NCBI GenBank assembly: GCA_963700045.1
Contig: CAVOWK010000013.1
Span: 62,001 to 126,000, forward strand
Length of the DNA stretch: 64,000 nt
Direction of reading: 5' to 3'
Source of the DNA: RPQJ01 sp963700045
GTDB lineage: Bacteria > Pseudomonadota > Gammaproteobacteria > Steroidobacterales > Steroidobacteraceae
Shown here piece after piece: positions 50,599-58,001 of the stretch. The notes below the pieces were generated by a model. That model ran no database searches. It had not been told where the DNA came from and saw nothing but the letters and a program-made list of their open reading frames with translations. Numbering within the stretch: the stretch's first letter is position 1; the number at the start of each line of letters is the position of its first letter. Both the position numbers and the translations under genes were made by a program.

Positions 50599-52305
50599 TC
50601 AGCCGACGCTGGTGGCAAGCATGCGCGCGAGATCGGCGCGCACGACCTTACCGACGCTGTTGCGCGGGAGCTGCTCGACCAGTTGCAGGCGTTCTGGATG
50701 CTTGAACAGCGCCAGGCCCGCCGCCGCAAAATGCGCGCGCACCGAGTCGAGCGTCGGCTGCTTGCCCGGCTTCGGCACGACGACTGCACAGATGCGCTCG
50801 CCCATGATCTCGTCGCGGTAGGCCGTGACGGCGCCCTCGAGCACATCGGGCATCTGCGACAGCACGTTGTCGAGCTCCTCGGGCGCGATCTTCACGCCGC
50901 CGCGGACGATGATCTGCTTGAGCCGGCCGATGAACCGGTAGAACCGGGGCGGATCGTCGTCGCCCGTGATCTCGAACAGGTCACCGGTGCGGAACCAGCC
51001 GTCCGCGGTGAACGACTGGGCATTGATCTGCGGGGCGCGGAAATAGCCGTCGAACACCGTCGGCCCCGTGATCTGCAATTCGCCGGGCTTGCCCGCTGCG
51101 AGGATCTCCGTGCCCGTCTCCGGTTCGACGATGCGCGTGCGGATGTGAGCGTGCGGCGGCGATTCCCAGTGGACCTCGTCGCGCCCGTAGCGCGGGAACA
51201 GGCGCGCCCGGTGCTCGGGGTTCGCCGCATTCGAGGCATTGCTCATCAGCGACATGCCTTCGTTCGAGCCGAAGGCGTTCACGATCTCGATGCCGAAGCG
51301 CTCCTGGTAACCGCGGATCATCTCCGGGTCGAGCGGCGCCGAGCCCGAACCGATGCAGCGCAGGCACGAGAGGTCGACGCTGGCGAGCAGTTTCTCGTCC
51401 TTGAGCAGCATGTTCAGGACCGCGGGCGGGGCGATCGCGTATTCGGGCTTTTCTTCGGCGATCTGTCGCAGGTAGACCCCGAGGTCCAGTGGATGGTGCA
51501 GCACGAGCGTGCCTGCGCTGTGCAGCCAGCTCATGAAGCAACCGCCGATAGCAGCCATGTTGATCAGTGGGAACGGGTTCAGCAGCCGCTCGCCGCGGCG
51601 GATGCCGGCACCGCGCAGGTGACCGTAGCTGATCGCGATCCAGTGGTTGTGAGTGCGTGGCACGCCTTTGGGCATGCCCTCCGTCCCCGACGTCCAGCAG
51701 ATCGTCGCGACGTCGTCGGCCGAGACCTGCAATGCGTCGACATGCGCGGCGAGGGCTGCGCGTGACTCGGTCGTGAGCGGCGCCGGGATGAAGGGGAGAC
51801 TGCCCTCCGGGGCGTCCGGACCGAGGCACAGCACCTGGAGCGGGCGCCCCCTGCCGAGTTCCACGGCGCTCTCTGCGTAATCGGCACCTTTCAGCGCGCG
51901 GACCGTCAGCGTCGCGCGTGCGCCGGTGAGATCGACGATCTGTTCGAGTTCGTGGCGTCGGAACTGCATCGGCACCGGACTGACGATGATCCCCAGCCGC
52001 AGTGCCGCCAGGTACAGCGCAGGGTATTCCGCGATGTTCGGCAGTTGCGTGACCAGGATGTCGTCTCGACCGAGCCCAAGTTCAAGCAGCCGCAGCGCGT
52101 AGCCGTCGGCGAGGTCCGCGACATCCTGGAACGTGAGGCGCAACGGCGAACCGCCGACGAGCACGTCGCGGTTCGGTGGGTCGAGCACGGCAAGTTGCGC
52201 AGGCGCGGAGCGAGCAGCGGCGTCGAACAGGTCGGTGATGCGGGTGTCCGACCACCAGCCGAGCTGCCGATATTCCCGAACGAGTTCTTCGCGAGTCGTG
52301 CGCAA
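50599..52305 (-). CDS. AMP-binding acyl-CoA ligase (2,3-dihydroxybenzoate-AMP ligase-like)
   Basis: The 568-residue enzyme starts at TTG 52305; there is no in-frame ATG near. Motifs are CWTSGTEGMPKGVPRTHNHW, NAFGSNEGMS (A5), GWFRTGDLFEI (A7), RGGVKIAPEEL (A8) and the terminal Lys in NSVGKVVRADL. The N-terminal EYRQLGWWSDTRITDLFD and overall layout are like EntE/DhbE-type acid ligases. Aromatic or cyclic acids are likely. It is the first gene of a two-gene ligase operon, divergent from the SnoaL gene at 52437. Confidence 0.9.
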   Translation of the reverse strand: MRTTREELVREYRQLGWWSDTRITDLFDAAARSAPAQLAVLDPPNRDVLVGGSPLRLTFQDVADLADGYALRLLELGLGRDDILVTQLPNIAEYPALYLAALRLGIIVSPVPMQFRRHELEQIVDLTGARATLTVRALKGADYAESAVELGRGRPLQVLCLGPDAPEGSLPFIPAPLTTESRAALAAHVDALQVSADDVATICWTSGTEGMPKGVPRTHNHWIAISYGHLRGAGIRRGERLLNPFPLINMAAIGGCFMSWLHSAGTLVLHHPLDLGVYLRQIAEEKPEYAIAPPAVLNMLLKDEKLLASVDLSCLRCIGSGSAPLDPEMIRGYQERFGIEIVNAFGSNEGMSLMSNASNAANPEHRARLFPRYGRDEVHWESPPHAHIRTRIVEPETGTEILAAGKPGELQITGPTVFDGYFRAPQINAQSFTADGWFRTGDLFEITGDDDPPRFYRFIGRLKQIIVRGGVKIAPEELDNVLSQMPDVLEGAVTAYRDEIMGERICAVVVPKPGKQPTLDSVRAHFAAAGLALFKHPERLQLVEQLPRNSVGKVVRADLARMLATSVG

Positions 52306-52436
52306 GTGCGATGCCCCCGGGTGCGTGAGCGATCGAGTATAGGTAAGGGTCCGACGACCGGCAATTGACGTGGCGCTGGCGCGCCGGCGTATCGTACTCT
52401 ATGGTCCTGTAACGAAAGTGACTACCGGAGAATGCC

Positions 52437-52943
52437 ATGGACCGTCGCCTATTCATGCAGGCCAGCGCCGCCGTTCCCATCCTGGCGGCAGGCGGCGCGG
52501 TCGCTGCGCCTGCAGCACCCGACTACTTCGCGATCACGCAGAAGATGATCACTGCGTGGCGTGCCAAGGACCTCGAGGGGATGCTGGTCCACATCGACGA
52601 CGACATCGTCTGGCACTCGCACGTGGGCAGCCCGCCGCTGGTCGGCAAGGCGGCGATGCGCGAGTTTGCCGGCAAGCTCACGGCGCAGATGAACGACATC
52701 AAGTGGCGCATTTTCGAAACCGCGACCAGCGGTAACCGGGTGTTCCTGGAGGGGGTCGACGACTTCGTGACCAACGAGGGACGCCGCGTGGTGCTGCCCT
52801 ACGCCGGCATCCTGGCGTTCAAGGGCGAGCGGATCAGCGAGTGGCGCGACTACTTCGACCGCGCGCTCTTCGACCGGCTCAAGGCCGGCGAGCCGATGCC
52901 CGACTACCTGCAGGCACTCGCCGACCGCCCAGCGTTGTTCTAA
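52437..52943 (+). CDS. Exported SnoaL/NTF2-fold protein with twin-arginine-like leader
   Basis: The 168-residue protein starts at ATG 52437. The leader MDRRLFMQASAAVPILAAGG has a twin-Arg start and Ala-rich core, pointing to Tat export. The domain keeps the LEH-like Asp pair (EGVDDF, then EWRDYFDR), but Gly replaces the catalytic Arg of LEH. It may be a binding protein, isomerase or dehydratase for the cluster. Its stop overlaps that of the convergent reductase gene by four bases. Confidence 0.78.
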   Translation: MDRRLFMQASAAVPILAAGGAVAAPAAPDYFAITQKMITAWRAKDLEGMLVHIDDDIVWHSHVGSPPLVGKAAMREFAGKLTAQMNDIKWRIFETATSGNRVFLEGVDDFVTNEGRRVVLPYAGILAFKGERISEWRDYFDRALFDRLKAGEPMPDYLQALADRPALF

Positions 52944-53737
52944 CCGCGCGGCGGCCAGGGGATGAACGCGCTGGTTGCCCGCTCGTACTCGGCAAAGGCT
53001 GCGGGACGCTTCTTGCGCATGCGGCGCTCGACGAGACCGATGCCGAGCGGGCCGAGCAGGATGTATGCCAGCGTCAGCGGGCTGACGATCGCGAGCCAGC
53101 CCCATGGCGTCTCGAGCGCAATCAGGAAGAAGCCGCACCAGACGAGGAACTCGCCGAAGTAGTTCGGGTGGCGCGAAAATCGCCACAGTCCCCCGCGCAT
53201 GACCTGGTTGTGGTGCGCGGGATCGCGCAGGAAGCGACGCAGCTGGATGTCCGCCACTGTTTCGAGCGTGAGCCCGATCAGGAACAGCACGGTCCCGGCG
53301 AAGGCGAGAGTGCCCAGCGGGGGTTCAGGCGTGCGCTGCGCCAGGAAGAGCGGGAAGGCGATCGCAACGCCACTGGCTGCACCCAGCGACAGGAATACGT
53401 GGGTGAGGCTATACCAGGCGTAGTTCTGGCCGAGCGAGGCCGCATGGGTGCGCAGCCGGGCGTAGCGCGGATCTTCCTTGCCCCAGTTGCGCGCTCCGAT
53501 GTGCCACGCCAGGCGCGCGGCCCAGATCAGCGTGAGCCCCAGGACCAGGTTCTGCCGCGCCGGGTTGCCGTCGCAAACCAGGTAGAACACGCCGGCGGTG
53601 ATGGCCATCCCGACCGGGTACAGCGGATCACCGATGCTCGAGTCGTTGATCGCGAGACTGATCAGCCACAGCGTGATCCAGAAGCCGAAAATCGTCGCCG
53701 CGCAGATCAGCACCAGATGAAGGATGTCGGATGGCAT
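52940..53737 (-). CDS. DUF1295 membrane reductase (steroid 5-alpha-reductase-like)
   Basis: The 265-residue protein has six or seven membrane segments and the DUF1295 signature GLWRFSRHPNYFGEFLVW, shared with 3-oxo-5-alpha-steroid 4-dehydrogenases and isoprenylcysteine methyltransferase relatives. The late RMRKKRPAAFAEYERATSAFIPW is also typical. DUF1295 proteins reduce enone or polyprenoid substrates with NADPH. In this cluster a steroid or terpenoid enone is a natural guess, unproven. It is 12 bases behind the SDR on the same strand. Confidence 0.85.
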   Translation of the reverse strand: MPSDILHLVLICAATIFGFWITLWLISLAINDSSIGDPLYPVGMAITAGVFYLVCDGNPARQNLVLGLTLIWAARLAWHIGARNWGKEDPRYARLRTHAASLGQNYAWYSLTHVFLSLGAASGVAIAFPLFLAQRTPEPPLGTLAFAGTVLFLIGLTLETVADIQLRRFLRDPAHHNQVMRGGLWRFSRHPNYFGEFLVWCGFFLIALETPWGWLAIVSPLTLAYILLGPLGIGLVERRMRKKRPAAFAEYERATSAFIPWPPRG

Positions 53738-53749
53738 CGTGCAGCCTCC

Positions 53750-54508
53750 TCAGCGTCCGGTGCGGATGACGGGCACGTTCAGCATGCGGGCCATGCGTTT
53801 TTCCAGGCCCTTGGGATCGAGCGCGAGCGCGGCCCGCACCTCGACGGCCATGCGATCGGTGTCGAGTTCGTCGATGCCGCGGGTCACGGCGCGCAGGCCA
53901 GCACGTGCGATGTCGTCGGGCTTCTCCTTGCCGCCTTCGACGTGCGCGGCCATGCGTGTGTCGACCGAGCCGACGATCAGCGCGGTCACCTGCGTGCCCT
54001 GGGCAGCAAGTTCAGCTCGCACGCAGCCGCTCAAGCTGCGAGTCGCGGCTTTCGACGGCCCGTAGCCACCCATGTTCGGAATCGGGCAGAGCGCGGCTGC
54101 CGACAGCACGTTGACGATGGCGCCGCCGCCGTTGCGCGCCAGGACGGGAGCGAACGCCCGGCACATCGCCAGCGTGCCGAAGTAGTTCACTTCCATTTCC
54201 TGGCGGGCGCTCGACATGTCCGGCGCACCGAGCAGCGTCTGGTTGCTGAACAGGCCGGCGTTGTTGACGACCAGGCTCACGTCACCGCACTCCCGGGCGG
54301 CCTGCGCGACCTCGTCGTAATCGGTGACGTCCAGCTCGAGCGCGACGCAGCGCCCCGGATACTGCTCGACGAGATGCGCGGCCGCCGCGCGATCGCGACT
54401 GCCTGCGTACACTTTCTGCGCGCCCGACTCGAGCAGCACGCGGACGAAAGCTTCGCCGATGCCGCGATTGCCGCCGGTGACGAGACCGACACAGCCTTTG
54501 ATTTCCAT
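53750..54508 (-). CDS. Short-chain dehydrogenase/reductase
   Basis: The 252-residue protein starts at ATG 54508. TGGNRGIGEAFVRVLLESGA is the cofactor site, VVNNAGLFSN has the NNAG motif, Ser lies in NVLSAAALCP, and the catalytic set is YGPSKAA. It is a classical SDR of unknown substrate. The genes 56901 to 52940 on the minus strand (SnoaL, feruloyl-CoA synthase-like, SDR, DUF1295) lie within 2-12 bases of each other and look like one operon. Confidence 0.92.
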   Translation of the reverse strand: MEIKGCVGLVTGGNRGIGEAFVRVLLESGAQKVYAGSRDRAAAAHLVEQYPGRCVALELDVTDYDEVAQAARECGDVSLVVNNAGLFSNQTLLGAPDMSSARQEMEVNYFGTLAMCRAFAPVLARNGGGAIVNVLSAAALCPIPNMGGYGPSKAATRSLSGCVRAELAAQGTQVTALIVGSVDTRMAAHVEGGKEKPDDIARAGLRAVTRGIDELDTDRMAVEVRAALALDPKGLEKRMARMLNVPVIRTGR

Positions 54509-54510
54509 CG

Positions 54511-56346
54511 TCAGCGCTCCGCGTTCGAAGGTGGGTTGTTGCCCTGGGTGCCCGGGCCGGCCGGCAGAATGATGTCCGGACCCGGCGATCTTTCGTACAG
54601 CCGTTCCACTTCACTTGCGCGGCGGGTGAGGGCGACGCGCTGGTTGATCGTGCCCTTGTCGGACACTTCGTGCTGGTCGGCGCTCGGCGGTTCGGTCAGC
54701 AGCTTGAGACGCTCGACCCGCTCGCTGAGGCCGCGCCCTGCATTGAAAGCCTGCAGTCGTGCTCGCAGCTCGGCCTCGAGTTCCGGCGTCGGCGGCACCT
54801 TGGGCCAGGCGAGCATGGCAACGAACGAAAGGTTTTCACCGCACACCACCACGTCCGCGATCAGCGGCGAGAACGCCTCGAGGAACTCGGCTCGCAACTT
54901 GCCGGCTGCCACCCACGAGCCCGTGCCGAGCTTGAAGTCCTCGGCGAGGCGGCCCGCGAACCGCAGTCCCTTCTGGATGTCCGACGGATCGTGAAGCTGC
55001 GCGGTGTCGCCAGTGCGGTAGAACCCTTCCTCGTCGTAGATGCCGCGATTCACCTCCGGGTTGGACAGGTATCCGGGCGTGACGATCTGGCCGCGGACAC
55101 GCACTTCATAGCGCGGCCCGTTCGGCACCAGCTTGAGCGTCATGCCGGGCATCGGCAGCCCGATCCCCACTTCTTCGGTCGGGAAGTAGATCGACATGCA
55201 ACCCGAAGTGGTTTCCGTGGCGCCGTATCCCGTCGTGAAAAAGATCCGCTCGCCGATGGTCTCCACGGCGAGCCGCTGGAATCGCTCGTACAGCGCCTGC
55301 GGCAGGCCGGCGCCCCCGTACAGGGCGAGGCGCAGATTGCTGAAGAACTTCTCGCGCAGTTCCGCGTCCTGCTCCAGCGCGTCGGCCAGCATCGCGTAGC
55401 CAAACGGCACGTTGATGTGGAAGCTCGGCGGAATCTCCTTGATGTTGCGCAGCGATTCCTCGAACAGCCCGGGCATGGGCCGTCCCGCGTCGATGTAGAA
55501 GCGGCCGCCGCTGCACAGCGTGGCGAACTGGTTGCATGCGCCCGACACGTGGCTCCAGGGCAGCCAGTCGAGCATGGTTTCGTTCCAGCCGGCCGTCTGT
55601 GCGAGTACCTGTCGTGCCTGGGCGATGTTCGCCGCGACCATGCGCTGCGTCTGCACCACCGCCTTGGGCATGCTCGTGGAACCCGATGTCAGCATGTAGA
55701 GGGAGTGTGCGTCGGGGTCGAGGCGGGCGATGGTCTGCTCCACGGCCGGTGTCACGGTCGTGGCCAGCACGTCGGCGTAGGCGATGGCGGGGCGCGAAAG
55801 GGCCGAGGGATCCGCCGTCACCACGATCGCGTCGCCGAAATCGACGGCCTCCAGGGCACGCTTGAAGAGACCGGTCTGCTCGGCGAACACGACGGCAGGC
55901 TTGACCAGCTTGACCACGTGCCGCAGCCGGCCGAAATCGCCGGGCATCAGGGAATAGTTGGCACTGACCGGGCAGACGGGCACGCCCGAGGCCATCCCGC
56001 CGAACTTCACGACCGCGTGCGCGACCGAATTGCCCGACAGGATCAACAGCGAACGGCCCGCCGGCAGGCGCTGGTTGATCAGCCATTGCGTGACCGCATC
56101 CGCCGCGTGCTTGAACTGGCCGAACGAGTACTCGATCCACGGGCCGCCCTTGCCCGCGCGTTCCGCGATGCAGGGACGGTCGGGATCGCGCGCTGCCCAC
56201 TCCGACAGCTGTGCCGGCAGGTTGGGAACGAAGGGCGCGAGCTCAGTGACGGGCTCGACGACGAGCGTGCCGTCGGCGCGCCGCTCGACGTGCATGTCGG
56301 ACGGCGGAAAGTACGTGGCGCGGAAAGGTGCCTTGGCCGGGTTCAT
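54511..56346 (-). CDS. Feruloyl-CoA synthase-like AMP-dependent ligase
   Basis: The 611-residue protein starts at ATG 56346. Its length and the N-terminal FRATYFPPSDMHVERRADG match the feruloyl-CoA synthetase (Fcs) family. Other motifs are MLTSGSTSMPKAVVQTQRM, TTGYGATETTSGCMS, FYRTGDTAQL and EDFKLGTGSWVAAGKLR. The C-terminus ends with a Pro/Gly-rich tail (ILPAGPGTQGNNPP). Related enzymes also take other aryl or cyclic acids, so the substrate is open. It sits two bases upstream of the SDR. Confidence 0.88.
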   Translation of the reverse strand: MNPAKAPFRATYFPPSDMHVERRADGTLVVEPVTELAPFVPNLPAQLSEWAARDPDRPCIAERAGKGGPWIEYSFGQFKHAADAVTQWLINQRLPAGRSLLILSGNSVAHAVVKFGGMASGVPVCPVSANYSLMPGDFGRLRHVVKLVKPAVVFAEQTGLFKRALEAVDFGDAIVVTADPSALSRPAIAYADVLATTVTPAVEQTIARLDPDAHSLYMLTSGSTSMPKAVVQTQRMVAANIAQARQVLAQTAGWNETMLDWLPWSHVSGACNQFATLCSGGRFYIDAGRPMPGLFEESLRNIKEIPPSFHINVPFGYAMLADALEQDAELREKFFSNLRLALYGGAGLPQALYERFQRLAVETIGERIFFTTGYGATETTSGCMSIYFPTEEVGIGLPMPGMTLKLVPNGPRYEVRVRGQIVTPGYLSNPEVNRGIYDEEGFYRTGDTAQLHDPSDIQKGLRFAGRLAEDFKLGTGSWVAAGKLRAEFLEAFSPLIADVVVCGENLSFVAMLAWPKVPPTPELEAELRARLQAFNAGRGLSERVERLKLLTEPPSADQHEVSDKGTINQRVALTRRASEVERLYERSPGPDIILPAGPGTQGNNPPSNAER

Positions 56347-56352
56347 GGATGC

Positions 56353-56901
56353 TCAGGCCCGATCGTAGGACAGATCGCTCGGGTCCTTGCGGCCAAGGTG
56401 CATGCCGGGCTTCGCTGGGTCGAACAAGCCGGTGCACCAGCCTTCGCTCGACGGCGTGTCGCGGTTCCAGTCGAACACCGTGCGGCGGTGCGCAATCTTC
56501 CACTGACCGTGACGCCGCTCGAAGCGGTCGACGAGCCTGCCGCCCGTGAAGGTATCCGTGGATTTTCCATTCGCTGCAAACCGGGCGAACGTCCACAGGT
56601 AGGTTTCGACCCAGGCCACGTCGCCGTCGAATTCGATGTGGCTCGTGCCCAGCAGATGCTGCATTGCACCCATGAGGCGGATGCGCGGCACCGCGCCGTC
56701 GACGTAGGCGTAGGCATTGCCCGTGTAGTTACCGCCGTGCTCCTCGATCGCGTCCGGGTGGTAGCAGGACTTGAGCAACTCGGCGTCGGCGCGGTCCACG
56801 CCGCGCGCGTAACGGGCGAGGACTTCCTGGATCTCGTCCCTGGCGAGCATGCGCTCGAGTCGAGGCTGCAAAGCGTCGGCCGCGCCCGTGGCGGTACTCA
56901 T
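56353..56901 (-). CDS. SnoaL-like dehydratase-fold protein with BaiE-like catalytic residues
   Basis: The 182-residue protein starts at ATG 56901. It belongs to the SnoaL_4 group (EIQEVLARYARGVDRADAEL, then HLLGTSHIEFDGDVAWVETY). Tyr31, Asp36 and His82 align in spacing with the catalytic Tyr30/Asp35/His83 reported for bile-acid 7-alpha-dehydratase BaiE. A C-terminal region with RRTVFDWNRDTPSSEGW is common in this family. It may dehydrate a hydroxylated steroid- or terpene-like CoA ester. It is first in its operon, divergent from the SDR at 56975. Confidence 0.82.
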   Translation of the reverse strand: MSTATGAADALQPRLERMLARDEIQEVLARYARGVDRADAELLKSCYHPDAIEEHGGNYTGNAYAYVDGAVPRIRLMGAMQHLLGTSHIEFDGDVAWVETYLWTFARFAANGKSTDTFTGGRLVDRFERRHGQWKIAHRRTVFDWNRDTPSSEGWCTGLFDPAKPGMHLGRKDPSDLSYDRA

Positions 56902-56924
56902 GGTGTTGTGTCCCCCGCGTGATC

Positions 56925-56937
56925 GGGCATCATGCCC
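56925..56937. promoter_or_regulatory. Palindrome GGGCATCATGCCC between divergent SnoaL and SDR genes
   Basis: A perfect 6-bp-armed palindrome around a central C lies in the 73-base gap between starts at 56901 and 56975. A shared regulator of both operons could bind here. It is followed by TAATAAGACTG and TAAGGA before the SDR start. Confidence 0.45.
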
Positions 56938-56974
56938 CTAGACTTGCGTAATAAGACTGTAAGGAAACTCCAGG

Positions 56975-57903
56975 ATGGTCAAGCACGAATTGCGGCCCGG
57001 TCCTCGCGTCGCGATCGTCACCGGAGCGGGCATCGGGCTCGGCCGCGCATACGCCCGCAGGCTCGCAGCCGACGGACTGCGCGTCATCGTGAACAACCGG
57101 CGGCGCGAAGTCGATGCGACGGGACGAGGCAGCGCGGACCGTGTCGTCGACGAGATTCTTGCCGCGGGTGGCGAGGCCGTCGCGAATTACGAGGACGTCT
57201 GCGCGGCCGGTGCCGGCGAGCGCATGGTCGAACAGGCCCTGGCGACCTGGGGCCGGCTCGACGTGCTGGTCAACAACGCCGGGGTCGACCAGCACGCGGC
57301 CTTCCACAAGATCGATCTCGATTCGTTCCGCAGCATCTTCGACGTCAATTTCTTCGGCACGCTGCGGCGTGACCCATCGGCCTGGCGGCACATGCGCGAG
57401 GCAGGGCACGGTCGCGTCCTCGTCTCGACGTCCTCCGCTGGCCTGCATGGGTTGCACGGTCTCTCGGCCTACGCCGCGTCGAAGGCCGCCCTGATCGGGC
57501 TCGCCCGCTCACTCGCTGCCGAAGGCGCGGCGCGCGACTTGTTTTGCAACGCAATAGCGCCTTACGCGGCAACGCGGATGACTGCAGCGCATGCGCGCGA
57601 TGCCGATGCGCTCGCGGTCATGGCGCCGGAACACGTCGCGCCGCTGGTCTCGATGCTGGTGAGCGAGCATTCCAGGGTCAACGGCCAGGTGATCGTCGCC
57701 GGCCGGCGGCTGGGCTCGCCGCAGTGCAACAGTCGAACTCGAGCCGCTCGTTTACGTCGGCCAGCAGGCTCCAGTTGATGCGCTCACGCAACTGCCGGCC
57801 GGACCGCTGCGTATCGAAGGTATTTGCCGGGAGTTCCGCGACGCGATTGGCGTCCTACGAGGACTTCCAGGCGCGGGTTGTCGGGGACTTGCGACAACCC
57901 TAG
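56975..57903 (+). CDS. Short-chain dehydrogenase, HSD17B4-like (frameshifted twice)
   Basis: From ATG 56975 the SDR core is intact: TGAGIGLGRAYARRLAADGL, NNAGVDQHAAF, STSSAGLHGLHG and catalytic YAASKAA. After VNGQVIVAG a surplus base near 57,704 shifts the frame (GGWARRSATVELEPLVYVG continues elsewhere). A second shift near 57,843 leads to RLASYEDFQARVVGDLRQP. Read straight, the first frame ends at 57778 with unrelated residues. The restored length, about 308, equals its sibling at 45495 (306). A pair of compensating indels may also lie near 57,370 (FFGTLRRDPSAW). Sequence error or decay. Confidence 0.78.
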
Positions 57904-58001
57904 GGTCGGGGTAGCCTACGGCGGTCTAGTTAAGCAAGCGACTGTGGCGCTGCGGGTTGCAACGCGCGGATCGCCATAGAACCAAGCCAAGGGGGACTTA
58001 G

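Noticed and set aside
52841..56922. Plus-strand open frames of 717 and 750 codons opposite the 52940-56901 operon
   Set aside because: They are antisense to four genes with intact motifs and close spacing, and have low-complexity Arg/His/Gly composition.
37642..56955. A shared TAAGACTG word before the starts at 37664 and 56975
   Set aside because: Only two copies, eight bases long, at different distances from the start codons; too weak to call a regulatory site.
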